From an uncultured Oleiphilaceae bacterium (GTDB lineage Bacteria; Pseudomonadota; Gammaproteobacteria; Pseudomonadales; Oleiphilaceae), in contig CAJXUY010000008.1 of the NCBI GenBank assembly GCA_913060665.1, positions 119,301 through 183,300 on the forward strand: a DNA stretch of 64,000 nucleotides. The letters are read 5' to 3'. The first letter of the stretch is position 1. Every line of letters begins with the position of its first letter. Made by a program: the position numbers and the translations under genes. Under the pieces are notes generated by a model, which saw only the letters and a program-made list of their open reading frames with translations, was not told the DNA's origin and searched no databases. This document shows positions 51,418 through 62,088 of the stretch, one piece after another.

Positions 51418-52086
51418 TTATACCTTGTTTGACCACGGGCCTGCTATGACGTTTTGTTCATTGCAAGGGGGGTGGATATTGATAAGTTGTTGCCTGACGG
51501 CCCAACCTCCACGGCGTTTTAGAATAGAAACGCCCAGTGCATTATTAGCGGGTTCGAGTTTTAGCCTTAATGCGGCGGCAGAGTGTTGGTTAGCGCAGAG
51601 TGCTGCGCGAAACAAAAATGCAATACTGTCGGTTTTTTCGGTAGCGAGTTGTAAACGTCTAATGTCGTTAGCGGCCAGTTTTTTTGGCCACGAAATAGCA
51701 AGGCCACAGTGTTGACTACGGAGAATTTGCTCTAGAGCCCATAACCCTTCTTGTGGCGTGTCAGGGCGAATGATCACTAGTTTTGAGAGGTCAATACCAT
51801 GTTGCGCAAGCGCAGGCGCATAGGGAATAAAAGGCGGGTCTATCCAAAAAATATAACGCCCTTTATCGACGACGGATTTCATTGCCGGCAGCAATAACTG
51901 CAGCTCGCCAATACCGGGTGTATCACAAAGCAGCTCGGTTAATGCACCTTGTGGCCAGCCGTGTCCAGGAAGAAAATGGTCCAGTGTGTGCCAGCCGCTA
52001 GCAATAGCCTTGACGGGGCGGTCTTTAAATTGTCCAGCCTGCCAAATTTGTGCGTTTTGGATAAGGTTGTTAAGGATATTATTCAT
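51418..52086 (-). CDS. imuA: Translesion synthesis-associated protein ImuA
   Basis: SGWHTLDHFLPGHGWPQGALTELLCDTPGIGELQLLLPAM; RecA/SulA-like; ATG at 52086 or GTG at 52095. Confidence 0.92.
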   Translation of the reverse strand: MNNILNNLIQNAQIWQAGQFKDRPVKAIASGWHTLDHFLPGHGWPQGALTELLCDTPGIGELQLLLPAMKSVVDKGRYIFWIDPPFIPYAPALAQHGIDLSKLVIIRPDTPQEGLWALEQILRSQHCGLAISWPKKLAANDIRRLQLATEKTDSIAFLFRAALCANQHSAAALRLKLEPANNALGVSILKRRGGWAVRQQLINIHPPCNEQNVIAGPWSNKV

Positions 52087-52105
52087 TTTGATCACTTATA
52101 AAATA

Positions 52106-52125
52106 TACTGTTTGTTTGTACAGTA
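52106..52125. promoter_or_regulatory. LexA/SOS box upstream of imuA-imuB-dnaE2
   Basis: TACTGTTTGTTTGTACAGTA: CTGT-N8-ACAG with TA flanks, about 20 bp from the imuA ATG. Confidence 0.88.
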
Positions 52126-52279
52126 TATTTTATTTATCTAAAGATGCAATGCATGTATAGCGACAAAATATCAGGTATGTCTATCCGCTATTAAAATGGA
52201 AGGATATAATCCCAATATTATTATTTTGAATTATGAATACTGTTATCTTCAATGAAGCCGTATAGAGAAGGGAATCTTA

Positions 52280-54748
52280 ATGTTTAGTACCGTCAAAAAA
52301 GTCATTAAATATACGCTGCTATTTTATATCTCTTTATATGCGCTGGTGTGGGCACTTTCACCTACGGTTATTCGTTATTTCTTATCTGACTATTTGGAGT
52401 CGCAGCAGCTGGCGTTATCGAGTGAATCTTCTATTCGTTATAATCCTTTTTCGTCCCATTTAGAAATACAGGACTTATCCGTATCAAAGCGTGACCGTAT
52501 TGAGCACCCTGTATTTTCGTTAAAGTCACTTGAATTTGAATTGCGCTTTCATCAGCTACTGTTTGATCAGGTTTATGTCTCTGAATTTATCATTGATGGT
52601 TTGTATTTAAATATAAAAAAACTCGGTGAGAACCTCGAAATAGCCGGAGTGATGCTTCCTTTATCAGAGGATGCCGCCGTTGCAATTGAGCAGGCCGAGA
52701 GTCCTGAAGACGTTGTAGGTAATAGCGAAAAAGAAGTACCCGCTGATGTAAGTGAAAACGATGACGGAGATTTTCCATATAAATTAGATATTCCTGAACT
52801 AACCCTTAAAAACTCTGTTATTGAGTTTGTTGTAGATGAATCCCCACATCGGGTGAAACTTAAATCGTTTGTGATTACTGATTTTGGTGCCACATTGGCC
52901 GCGCAGAGTTTATTGCTCGCGGTTGATAGCGAAGTTAATCAGTCTTCACTTGCTCTTGATGTGACTGCAGACTTGAAAAATGGTGACGGTAAGATACGTG
53001 TTGATCTTGATCTCACGAAAATTAAACTGGCCAGGTTTAAACATTTTTTACCTGAATCCATTACAACGTTTGAAGGGCTGGTAAGTTATAGCGGGCAGCA
53101 TACGATTGAGCTAGGCGCTGATAATATCGTGATTGAATGGCCTAAGCTGTCACTACTTGCCGAGAATGTATTAGTGACTCAGGATGATATAACCGTTGAG
53201 CTTGCTAAAAAACGTTTCGATAGTCGTACGATGAAGCTTACGTTGAATACCGAAGATGCCGATGAACCAGCAATTATTGAAGGTACTGCACAGTTAGTTC
53301 TGGATGAATTTAAGGCGCTATATGGCTCAGAGGAGCAGCTTTTATCATCTTTTAATCAGTTGCTATTGAAAGATATTGTGCTTTCTCAAGAAGAGGGTAA
53401 TCATCAGGTTTTGATTGATAGCATTGATCTATCGGGTGCGTTATTTTCGGATAACTTGAACGATGATACCCCCGCATTAGCTCAGTTTTCCTTGTTAGGA
53501 ATAAATGAGGTGGCATTAACAGAGCAGGGTATATCGATTTCAGATATAAACCTGTCGGGGTTGGCGGTTGACGCACAATTAAGCAAAGACAAGGTGCTTC
53601 TAAATTTAGTTGATACAGGCGCGCCTGCTGATGTAGCGTCAGCGACGGCTGAAACATCACAACCTGATGAACAAGCAACAGAGCCTTCATTGCCACAACC
53701 GGAAGAACCTGCGGATCAATTCTCAATTGCACTGGGTGAGTTTACCTTTGGCGATGATGCTCATATCCACTTCACCGACAATAGTGTTAACCCTGTCTAT
53801 GAGCGGCACTTTATTATTACATCGCTTAAGGCAGGTCCGTTTGATAGCCAATTACCTGATAATGAGAGCCTCTATAGCATCGCAGGCAAAAGTGAAAAAT
53901 ATGCTAACTTTGAGTTTTCGGGTAGTGCAAAACCATTTGCTTCAATACCTGTTTACCATCTAAAAGGCTTTTTTAAAGAGGTCAGTTTGCCTGGAGTTTC
54001 GGCTTATATTAAAGATGCACTTCAATATGAAATTCAAAGTGGGCAGTTAGATTTGGGGCTTGATGTGACCTTAGAAGGCACGACGATTGATGGTGAAGCG
54101 GATGTGCTGTTGAGAGGTATTGAGTTGACCGCTGCAGATGATCATGAAGCCGGTACGGTTAGTGATCATTCGTCAGTTCCCTTTAACGTTGCTCTGGGTA
54201 TGCTTAAAGATAGTGATGGTAATGTAGAGCTGTCCTTGCCGCTTTCCGGGGACACCAGTAGCCCCTCTTTTGGTCTTTCAGGCTTCATGACACTACTGAT
54301 TCAGCAGGCAACACTGTCTGCCGCTCAAGACTATTTGATTACCACATTTGTACCTTATGCCAGTGTGGTGAAGGTTGCGATTGTCGCCGGGGAGTTTGCG
54401 CTTAAAGTTCGTGTTAATGATCTGGTATACCCCGCGGGAGAGGTCACGTTGCAACCTGAACATGAGGTATTTCTGAAAGAGTTTGCTGCGTTAATGAACG
54501 ATAAAGAAGACGTTAATCTTAGGTTGTGTGCGGTGGCAATAGCAGCAGATATTGGTAAGCCCGCAGGCACTAAAATTGTTGAAAAATCAGATATTGAGAA
54601 ACTCAAAAATATTTCAAACCAACGGGTACATAACTTTAAAGACTATATGGTTGAAAAAGAGAAAATAGGCTCATCAAGGCTGTTACTCTGCACACCTCAG
54701 GTGAATTCAGATGAGGATGCTAAGCCGAGCCTGACGTTCTCGACATAG
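52280..54748 (+). CDS. DUF748 / AsmA-like envelope protein
   Basis: N-terminal TM, SESSIRYNPFSSHLEIQDLSVSKRD, repeated beta-rich segments. Confidence 0.8.
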   Translation: MFSTVKKVIKYTLLFYISLYALVWALSPTVIRYFLSDYLESQQLALSSESSIRYNPFSSHLEIQDLSVSKRDRIEHPVFSLKSLEFELRFHQLLFDQVYVSEFIIDGLYLNIKKLGENLEIAGVMLPLSEDAAVAIEQAESPEDVVGNSEKEVPADVSENDDGDFPYKLDIPELTLKNSVIEFVVDESPHRVKLKSFVITDFGATLAAQSLLLAVDSEVNQSSLALDVTADLKNGDGKIRVDLDLTKIKLARFKHFLPESITTFEGLVSYSGQHTIELGADNIVIEWPKLSLLAENVLVTQDDITVELAKKRFDSRTMKLTLNTEDADEPAIIEGTAQLVLDEFKALYGSEEQLLSSFNQLLLKDIVLSQEEGNHQVLIDSIDLSGALFSDNLNDDTPALAQFSLLGINEVALTEQGISISDINLSGLAVDAQLSKDKVLLNLVDTGAPADVASATAETSQPDEQATEPSLPQPEEPADQFSIALGEFTFGDDAHIHFTDNSVNPVYERHFIITSLKAGPFDSQLPDNESLYSIAGKSEKYANFEFSGSAKPFASIPVYHLKGFFKEVSLPGVSAYIKDALQYEIQSGQLDLGLDVTLEGTTIDGEADVLLRGIELTAADDHEAGTVSDHSSVPFNVALGMLKDSDGNVELSLPLSGDTSSPSFGLSGFMTLLIQQATLSAAQDYLITTFVPYASVVKVAIVAGEFALKVRVNDLVYPAGEVTLQPEHEVFLKEFAALMNDKEDVNLRLCAVAIAADIGKPAGTKIVEKSDIEKLKNISNQRVHNFKDYMVEKEKIGSSRLLLCTPQVNSDEDAKPSLTFST

Positions 54749-54832
54749 TCTTACTACTCTACGGCTATGATGCAACGAGAATGACGCAGATGTGTAGCGT
54801 CACCAGCAGAGTTTAGTGGACATGAACGTCGG

Positions 54833-57800
54833 CTACTTCTTAGTCTGGCTTTTAATGAGTTTGGTCATCATGGCTCTAAGCGCGGCAGGTTTTACGGGTT
54901 TATGAAGTATTTGGTAGCCTCTTTGATGAACCTCGTCTACCAATGCATCGCCTGTTTGCGCGGTGACCAATACCCCTGGAATACTAGTGCCTGGTGGTAT
55001 TGGTTCAAAAAATGATTGTAGTTGATCCATTGTATCCAGACCATTTTCATCATTGTCTAATTGATAATCAGCCAAAATAATCTCGGGGCGTTGGTCAGGG
55101 CATTTTGTTTGAGCATCTGCGAGGCTGCTGGCAGCGATAACCTGACATTTCCAGCCTCTCAATAAAGTGGCCATACCCTTTAAAATGGTTGGATCGTTAT
55201 CAATACAAAGCACATTTAAATCTTCTAACCCGCCGACTTTTCGTGTTGATATGGAGGCTTGTTCATTAGCGGCTGGTGCGGGCTTACTTTTACCAATGGG
55301 CACCGTAATTGAAAAAACACTTCCTTTACCCAATGCTGAGGTAACTTTAATCGGGTGATCTAGAATATGGCTTACCCGGTCTACAATAGCGAGCCCTAAC
55401 CCTAACCCTTTTTTCTCGTGGCCATGATGAGGAAGGCGCTTGAATTCTTCGAAAATCAACGTGGTATCACTTTCAGATATACCTGGGCCGGTATCCCACA
55501 CTTCAATACGAAGAAACCCTTTTAATCGACGACAACCCATGAGAATTTTTCCGCTAGTCGTATAACGAATGGCATTGGACAAGAAGTTTTGAATTACACG
55601 GCGAAGTAACTGAGAGTCAGAGTGGACCGTTTGATAGCACGGTACCGTTTTGAGTGTTAGATTTTGGTTTTCTGCAATGACGGTAAACTCAGCGCTTAAT
55701 TGTTTAAGAACATCTTGAATACAGAAGTCGATTACATGGGTTTCGAGTACACCCGCATCTAGCTTTGATATATCGAGTAAGGTACTGAGAATTTCTTCTG
55801 CTGCGGTTAGCGAGTGATCAATATTTTCAATCAGCCCTCTATCTTTATCCTGCTCCTGCTCCTGCTCCTGCTCCTGATGTTGTTGGTGCAGAGCAGAGGT
55901 AAATAGTCTGGCTGCGTTCAGAGGTTGAAGTAAATCGTGACTGGCTGAGGCGAGAAAGCGTGTTTTACTCTGATTAGCTTGCTCAGCAACTGACTTGGCT
56001 TGTAGTAACTGATCATTAAGCACCGATAGCTCTTGTGTTCTGTCTTCAACTCGTTTTTCGAGGTAGGTGTTGGTTTCTTTTAATGCCTGAGTTGTTTTTC
56101 TGAGGTCTGTAATGTCGGCAAAGGTCGTTACAAAACCGCCACCAGGGGTCGGGTTACCTTGAATGAGGAGTATTGACCCATCTGGACGATCACGCTCATA
56201 TTCATGAGGCGTTCCATCTTGCATGAGTTGCAGTCGCTCTTCAATCATGGCTTCTATTTTTTCAAGTGATAGGTTGGCTGCAATAAGGTTTAATCTCACT
56301 AAGTCGGCAATAGGCCGACCTACATGCACGAACCCTTTTGGGTAATCGAACAGACTTAGGTATCGTTGATTCCATGCAACGATGCGTTGTTGTTCATCGA
56401 TGACGCTGACCCCCATCGATATATTCTCAATAGCCGACTGCAAGAGGTCTCGGTTAAACTGCATCACTTGAGAGGCTTCATCAACAATGCTGACGACATC
56501 TTCAAGGTGCATGTCCCGGCCTTTAATGGTTGAGTCTAATACCACCTTAGCGGTTGATGAGCCAATCGCACTGGCTAGTTGCTTTTCGATAAATTTAAGT
56601 AGGTTAGGGCTCGCATGGCGACCGGGCGATAGCTTTTCTCCATATCGTGTTTCGTAGATCATAAATACGGCATCGGCTTTTTCGGGCCCCATAAAGCGTT
56701 CAGATAATGCTTTAAGGTCATCTATAGTGGCGTTGCTTTTTCGCTGCTCAAGCTGTGAAGCCTGCTGAGATATATCGACTTCGTGAAAGAAAGCGGCTGC
56801 TTGTATTTTTTCTCGTACTCGCGCTCGGGTTAGCAGTGACACCGCAATATAGAGGAAGAGATTGGTGCCCAAACTCCATACGATACCGTGGGTAATCAGC
56901 TGCATCTCGCTACCGAATAATGATGTAGGGGTTAACCAACTATTGTTAAATAACCCCTTTTCGATGAAATCTGATGATATCCAATCATTACTAGCGAGGG
57001 TGGGTAGTAACAGTGTATAAACCCAGATTAGGAAGCCGCTTGTTAGTCCACTGACAGCCCCGTGAAAATTACCTCGTCGCCACATTACGCCGCCAATTAA
57101 TGCGGGGGCAAACTGCGCCACTGCCACAAATGATAATAAGCCGAATGAGGTAAGACTGAAGTCTTGTGCTGTAAGCCGATAAAAGCCATAGGCCAGCAGT
57201 AACAATAAAATAATGGTGACACGGCGAATGTTCAGAAACAATCGGCTCAAATTGCGTTGTTGATTGAGCTTGATCTGAAATAGTTTAAAAATAATGGGAA
57301 TAACAATTTCATTGCAGACCATGGTGCTAAGAGTTACTGATGAGACAATTACCATTGCCGTTGCAGCTGACCCACCGCCTAAAAAGGCTAAAATCGTCAA
57401 CCATTTCTGATCAGCAATAATCGGCAGGTTAAGCACTAAGGTATCGGCATTTACCGAGCCCTCATCAAACATCAACCAACCAGCGCCGGCTATCGGTAAA
57501 ACAAAAGCGCTAGCGATGATGAGGTACAGTGGCATCATGATGCGAGCGACTTGGAAGTCGTAACGGTGATAGTTTTCTACCACGGTGACATGAAATTGCC
57601 GTGGTAAGCAGATAATAGCGCACATTGATATGAGGGTTTGCGCGATAAACTCGCTACTACTAAAGCCACCAAGACTGAATTTTTCGAGCCCTGATGATTG
57701 GTTGATGCGGGTAAATATGTCGTCAATACCATTAAACATACTGTAGCAGACAAACAGCCCCACAAATACGAATGCCACCAGTTTGATAACAGACTCAAAC

Positions 57801-58393
57801 GCCACGGCTTGCATCATCCCTTGGTGATGCTCTGTGGCATCGAGATGCCGAGTGCCAAATACGATGGTAAAGAGCGCCATTAATAGCGCAATCCACCAAG
57901 CGGTGTCTTTAAACAGGGATATGCTGCTGGTGTCTTGTGTTACATCCCCTGTGGTTAAAATACTAAACCCCATCGAAACGGCCTTTAGCTGCAGTGCTAT
58001 ATACGGGATGATGCCAATCACCGCAATGGTGGTGACTAATACGGCAATGACTTGAGATTTACCATATCGAGCCGCAATAAAATCAGCAATAGACGTGGTG
58101 CTTTGTTTTTTGCTGATACGAATAATACGATCGATAATCGAGCCAAAAAAGAAGAAGGTTAACAGTGGCCCGAGGTAAATAGGTAAGAATCCTAAGCCTT
58201 CAGTCGACGCCCGCCCAACGGCGCCATAGAATGTCCAAGATGTAAAATACACGGCCATCGAGAGGCTGTATATTTGCGGCCGAATAAACCGGTTATTATA
58301 AAGAAATGAATGACGGTCTCCATAATAGGCGATACCGAAAAGCGCGCTAATATAGATAAAAGAACAGGCGATTAATATCCAGCCCTGAACCAT
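54833..58393 (-). CDS. crbS: Hybrid histidine kinase with N-terminal sodium:solute symporter domain, PAS, HisKA, REC (CrbS/MxtR-like)
   Basis: SSS-like TMs (MAVYFTSWTFYGAVGRASTEGLGFLPIYLGP), LASASHDLLQPLNAARLF, LGLGLAIVDRVSHIL, C-terminal REC LNVLCIDNDPTILKGM. Confidence 0.85.
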   Translation of the reverse strand: MVQGWILIACSFIYISALFGIAYYGDRHSFLYNNRFIRPQIYSLSMAVYFTSWTFYGAVGRASTEGLGFLPIYLGPLLTFFFFGSIIDRIIRISKKQSTTSIADFIAARYGKSQVIAVLVTTIAVIGIIPYIALQLKAVSMGFSILTTGDVTQDTSSISLFKDTAWWIALLMALFTIVFGTRHLDATEHHQGMMQAVAFESVIKLVAFVFVGLFVCYSMFNGIDDIFTRINQSSGLEKFSLGGFSSSEFIAQTLISMCAIICLPRQFHVTVVENYHRYDFQVARIMMPLYLIIASAFVLPIAGAGWLMFDEGSVNADTLVLNLPIIADQKWLTILAFLGGGSAATAMVIVSSVTLSTMVCNEIVIPIIFKLFQIKLNQQRNLSRLFLNIRRVTIILLLLLAYGFYRLTAQDFSLTSFGLLSFVAVAQFAPALIGGVMWRRGNFHGAVSGLTSGFLIWVYTLLLPTLASNDWISSDFIEKGLFNNSWLTPTSLFGSEMQLITHGIVWSLGTNLFLYIAVSLLTRARVREKIQAAAFFHEVDISQQASQLEQRKSNATIDDLKALSERFMGPEKADAVFMIYETRYGEKLSPGRHASPNLLKFIEKQLASAIGSSTAKVVLDSTIKGRDMHLEDVVSIVDEASQVMQFNRDLLQSAIENISMGVSVIDEQQRIVAWNQRYLSLFDYPKGFVHVGRPIADLVRLNLIAANLSLEKIEAMIEERLQLMQDGTPHEYERDRPDGSILLIQGNPTPGGGFVTTFADITDLRKTTQALKETNTYLEKRVEDRTQELSVLNDQLLQAKSVAEQANQSKTRFLASASHDLLQPLNAARLFTSALHQQHQEQEQEQEQDKDRGLIENIDHSLTAAEEILSTLLDISKLDAGVLETHVIDFCIQDVLKQLSAEFTVIAENQNLTLKTVPCYQTVHSDSQLLRRVIQNFLSNAIRYTTSGKILMGCRRLKGFLRIEVWDTGPGISESDTTLIFEEFKRLPHHGHEKKGLGLGLAIVDRVSHILDHPIKVTSALGKGSVFSITVPIGKSKPAPAANEQASISTRKVGGLEDLNVLCIDNDPTILKGMATLLRGWKCQVIAASSLADAQTKCPDQRPEIILADYQLDNDENGLDTMDQLQSFFEPIPPGTSIPGVLVTAQTGDALVDEVHQRGYQILHKPVKPAALRAMMTKLIKSQTKK
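55849..55876. repeat. Hexanucleotide microsatellite (CCTGCT)4.7 inside the hybrid kinase gene
   Basis: CCTGCTCCTGCTCCTGCTCCTGCTCCTG; encodes (EQ)n in HQEQEQEQEQDKD. Confidence 0.95.
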
Positions 58394-58657
58394 CTTTCGC
58401 CTCTTTATGAAAAATATAAACGTATAACACTACGATAATTAAGTGTAGATCGCTAAGTAACCTTTGTCATAAAGCATAACCCTCACCATAGAATATTCAA
58501 TAGATGTCACTTCTAAATTACAGGTAAACACATAACTATTTGAATTTAAGGATAAATAAATCGATAGACTAAAGTCTTATTTCAACTCCATCAATTGAAG
58601 CCTATCTTTGATATACCGCTACAAAAATAATAAGTGGAATACTCGTGGAGGAGTCGT

Positions 58658-58921
58658 ATGTCAGATAATAAACAAAATGCGCAAGCATACTGGAAAGAGA
58701 ACGTAAAACTTTTACTAACGTTGTTAGTGATTTGGTTTGCCGTTTCATATGGATGCGGAATTCTATTCGTAGATGCGCTGGATACAATCAAAATTGGTGG
58801 ATTCCCACTCGGTTTTTGGTTTGCTCAGCAGGGATCTATCTATACCTTCGTTGTTTTAATTTTTGTATATACGGCTCGAATGAATACTCTCGACCGTAAA
58901 TATGATTTTCATGAAGAATAG
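58658..58921 (+). CDS. DUF4212 small subunit of sodium/substrate symporter
   Basis: AYWKENVKLLLTLLVIWFAVSYGCGILFVDALDTIKIGGFPLGFWFAQQGSIYTFVVLIFVY. Confidence 0.9.
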   Translation: MSDNKQNAQAYWKENVKLLLTLLVIWFAVSYGCGILFVDALDTIKIGGFPLGFWFAQQGSIYTFVVLIFVYTARMNTLDRKYDFHEE

Positions 58922-58935
58922 GAGGTAGACAGATA

Positions 58936-60711
58936 ATGGATACCCAAACACTCATATATCTATTTGTAGGTGCTACTTTTGCACTTTATATTGGCATCGC
59001 AATCTGGTCTCGTGCAGGCTCTACCAGTGAATATTATGTAGCCGGTGGTGGTGTTCACCCCATTGCTAACGGTATGGCTACAGGCGCAGACTGGATGTCC
59101 GCTGCGTCATTTATCTCTATGGCGGGTATCATCTCCTTTGTCGGACGTGATGGCGCAGTTTACTTAATGGGTTGGACGGGTGGTTATGTACTGCTCGCCA
59201 TGTGTCTTGCGCCTTATTTAAGAAAGTTTGGTAAGTTTACCGTTCCAGAATTTATTGGTGAGCGTTACTACTCTCAAGCGGCCCGAGTGGTTGCTATTAT
59301 CTGTGTTATCTTTATCTCGTTTACCTACGTCGCAGGTCAAATGCGCGGTGTGGGCATTGTGTTCTCTCGTTACCTTGAAGTAGACATCAATTCAGGTGTA
59401 CTGATCGGTATGGCTATTGTGTTTTTCTACGCAGTACTCGGAGGTATGAAAGGAATTACCTATACGCAAGTTGCACAATACTGTGTGATGATCTTTGCTT
59501 ATATGATTCCTGCTATTTATATCTCTATGTTGATTACGGGTAACCCCATTCCTCAGCTTGGATTTGGTGGGACTCTCAGCGGCAGTGATACTTTCTTGCT
59601 TGATAAGCTAAATGGACTGTCTCAGGAACTTGGCTTCTCGCAATATACGGCCGGTAGTAAATCCACCGTTGATATGTTCTTCATCACCATGGCATTAATG
59701 GTGGGTACCGCCGGTTTACCACACGTTATCGTACGCTTTTTCACGGTACCTAAAGTGAGTGATGCGCGTAAGTCAGCAGGTTATGCTCTATTGTTCATCG
59801 CGATCCTTTATACTACTGCACCAGCCGTTGCATCATTTGCACGTGTTAACCTACTAGAAACCGTTAGTGAAGCTGAGTACCAAGGCCTACCTGATTGGTT
59901 CGAAAGCTGGGAGAACGCGGGTCTACTGGCATGGAAAGATAAAAACGCCGACGGCAAGATCCAATATGTTGCAGGTAAGCCATTTGCAGGTAAACCATCA
60001 TTTGATGGTGATGCTCGGGGCGCTAGCAACGAACGTATAGTCACCAACGAGTCAACCGATAATGCGAATGAACTGTATGTTGATCGCGATATTATGGTAC
60101 TGGCTAACCCTGAAATTGCTCAATTACCAGGCTGGGTGATTGCGTTAATGGCCGCTGGTGGTTTGGCGGCAGCGCTATCGACCGCCGCAGGTTTACTATT
60201 GGTTATTTCAACATCGATCTCGCATGACTTGTTGAAGAGTAACTTAATGCCAAACATAGATGAGAAAAAGGAACTTCTGGCCGCACGATTTGCCGCCGCA
60301 GCCGCGATTTGTGTCGCCGGTTACTTTGGTATTAACCCGCCAGGTTTTGTGGCTCAGGTGGTCGCCTTTGCGTTCGGGCTTGCCGCATCTTCATTCTTCC
60401 CCGCAATACTCATGGGTATCTTCTACAAGAAGATGAATAAAGAAGGCGCAATAGCCGGTATGGTGTCAGGCTTGGTATTTACCTTTGCTTATATCATCTA
60501 TTTTAAGTTCGTAAATCCAGCCGCCAATAGCCCTGAAAACTGGTTCTTCGGTATTTCACCAGAAGGCATCGGTACATTGGGCATGTTGTTGAACTTTGTA
60601 GTGGCGTTCGCAGTAGCCAAGGTTACTCCACCACCACCAGAGCGTATTCAACATCTGGTCGAAGATATACGTGTTCCTCGCGGTGCCGGCGCACCAGTAG
60701 CGGATCACTAA
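58936..60711 (+). CDS. Sodium:solute symporter (ActP-like / VC_2705-type large subunit)
   Basis: STSEYYVAGGGVHPIANGMATGADWMSAASFISMAGIISFVGRDG...AAALSTAAGLLLVISTSISHDLLK. Confidence 0.92.
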   Translation: MDTQTLIYLFVGATFALYIGIAIWSRAGSTSEYYVAGGGVHPIANGMATGADWMSAASFISMAGIISFVGRDGAVYLMGWTGGYVLLAMCLAPYLRKFGKFTVPEFIGERYYSQAARVVAIICVIFISFTYVAGQMRGVGIVFSRYLEVDINSGVLIGMAIVFFYAVLGGMKGITYTQVAQYCVMIFAYMIPAIYISMLITGNPIPQLGFGGTLSGSDTFLLDKLNGLSQELGFSQYTAGSKSTVDMFFITMALMVGTAGLPHVIVRFFTVPKVSDARKSAGYALLFIAILYTTAPAVASFARVNLLETVSEAEYQGLPDWFESWENAGLLAWKDKNADGKIQYVAGKPFAGKPSFDGDARGASNERIVTNESTDNANELYVDRDIMVLANPEIAQLPGWVIALMAAGGLAAALSTAAGLLLVISTSISHDLLKSNLMPNIDEKKELLAARFAAAAAICVAGYFGINPPGFVAQVVAFAFGLAASSFFPAILMGIFYKKMNKEGAIAGMVSGLVFTFAYIIYFKFVNPAANSPENWFFGISPEGIGTLGMLLNFVVAFAVAKVTPPPPERIQHLVEDIRVPRGAGAPVADH

Positions 60712-60762
60712 GAGTAAGGCCTCTTGTTTAGTTAAATTAATAACTCGCAACAAGAAACCATT

Positions 60763-60793
60763 GGGCGCTTTAGGAAACTGAAGCGCCTTTTTT
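60763..60793 (+). terminator. Rho-independent terminator downstream of the symporter
   Basis: GGGCGCTTtaggaaactgAAGCGCCTTTTTT. Confidence 0.85.
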
Positions 60794-60842
60794 GTTTGAG
60801 GGGAGCTTATAAAGAGAGATTTAGATTGAAAACTAAATGAAT

Positions 60843-61826
60843 CTAGCGCTCTAATGGACTTATAACACCACTTGCACCTTGGCCTAGTACATGGGTATAA
60901 ATCTCAGTAGTTTCTACATTCGCATGCCCCAGTAGTTTTTGAATCGTTCTAATATCGTATCCCTGCTGTAATAAAGATGTCGCGAAGCTATGTCTAAAGG
61001 TATGGCAGTTTGCATGTTTATGAATACCTGCTTCGGTGATAGCCGCTTTAACTGCTCTCTGAACCGACCGATCCATTATATGATGTCGCCTGGTTTTATC
61101 TGATCGAGGGTCAACAGAATAATTGTTTGACGGGAATAAAAACTTCCACTCTAACGATGACGCTGATTTTGGGTATTTATAGGCTAGTCTATCTGGCATA
61201 TATACCTCACCAAACCCATCTTCAATATCTTGGTTATGGATTAACTGAACCAATGCAATTTGCTTTTTTAGCGCCGCATGAAGCACTGAAGGTAAAATTG
61301 TTGAGCGATCTTTACCCCCTTTACCATCGCGTACAATAAGCACGTTCATATTGAAATCAAGATCTTTAACTCTGAGCCTAATGCACTCGGATATGCGAAG
61401 GCCTGAGCCGAACATCAATTGTGCCATTAGTTTATAAGGTCTCCGTAACTCATCAATGACACGTATCGCTTCATTATGAGAAAAAACCACCGGTAATCTC
61501 TGTGGCTTCTTAGCATGAGAAAATTTCAAGTCTTTTAGTTCAATACCCAAAAACTCTCGATATAAAAATACCAGCGCATTTAATGCTGTCCTTTGCGTAT
61601 TTTTAGCCGCATTGAGTTGAACCCCCAAATGATCAAGGTACATTTCAATATGTGCTTCAGATAAAAGAGAAGGGTGCTGTTTATTATGGAAGCGTATGTA
61701 TCTTATTATCCAGCTGACGTAGGTTTTTTCAGTTTTATAAGCTAAGCCTTTTTTGCGAATATAGAACCGTAGTTTATCTACAAACCGCTCTGGTTTAGCG
61801 GGAAGAGGGGTGGGGATATCCTGCAT
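60843..61826 (-). CDS. intI: Integron integrase (IntI-type tyrosine recombinase)
   Basis: [57 protein letters not shown]; IntI-type extra segment [45 protein letters not shown] before the ATG. Confidence 0.95.
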   Translation of the reverse strand: MQDIPTPLPAKPERFVDKLRFYIRKKGLAYKTEKTYVSWIIRYIRFHNKQHPSLLSEAHIEMYLDHLGVQLNAAKNTQRTALNALVFLYREFLGIELKDLKFSHAKKPQRLPVVFSHNEAIRVIDELRRPYKLMAQLMFGSGLRISECIRLRVKDLDFNMNVLIVRDGKGGKDRSTILPSVLHAALKKQIALVQLIHNQDIEDGFGEVYMPDRLAYKYPKSASSLEWKFLFPSNNYSVDPRSDKTRRHHIMDRSVQRAVKAAITEAGIHKHANCHTFRHSFATSLLQQGYDIRTIQKLLGHANVETTEIYTHVLGQGASGVISPLER

Positions 61827-61860
61827 TAATTAAACCTCCTTGTTAATTAAATTAGAATGC

Positions 61861-61884
61861 TACTGTACATAAATACATACAGTA
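61861..61884. promoter_or_regulatory. LexA-like dyad upstream of intI
   Basis: TACTGTAcataaatacaTACAGTA; contains CTGT-N8-ACAT at 61863-61878. The full dyad spacing is N12 between CTGT and ACAG, so it is non-canonical. Confidence 0.5.
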
Positions 61885-62088
61885 TATCTACATTAAACCT
61901 CTTAGTATTAGTAAGTCTGAGATGAATACTTTGATTCAGCTTGTAGTCGTATTTGTGGCTGTTATTAGAGCCGTATCAAACAATAAAAGTCAGGATATAC
62001 GACAGTATGTCGCTTTTTGAATAAGTCTTTTATATAAGTATCTGTATTTATTGAGTCTATAATATTTATTAGTGGTGTCACTTTTTTG

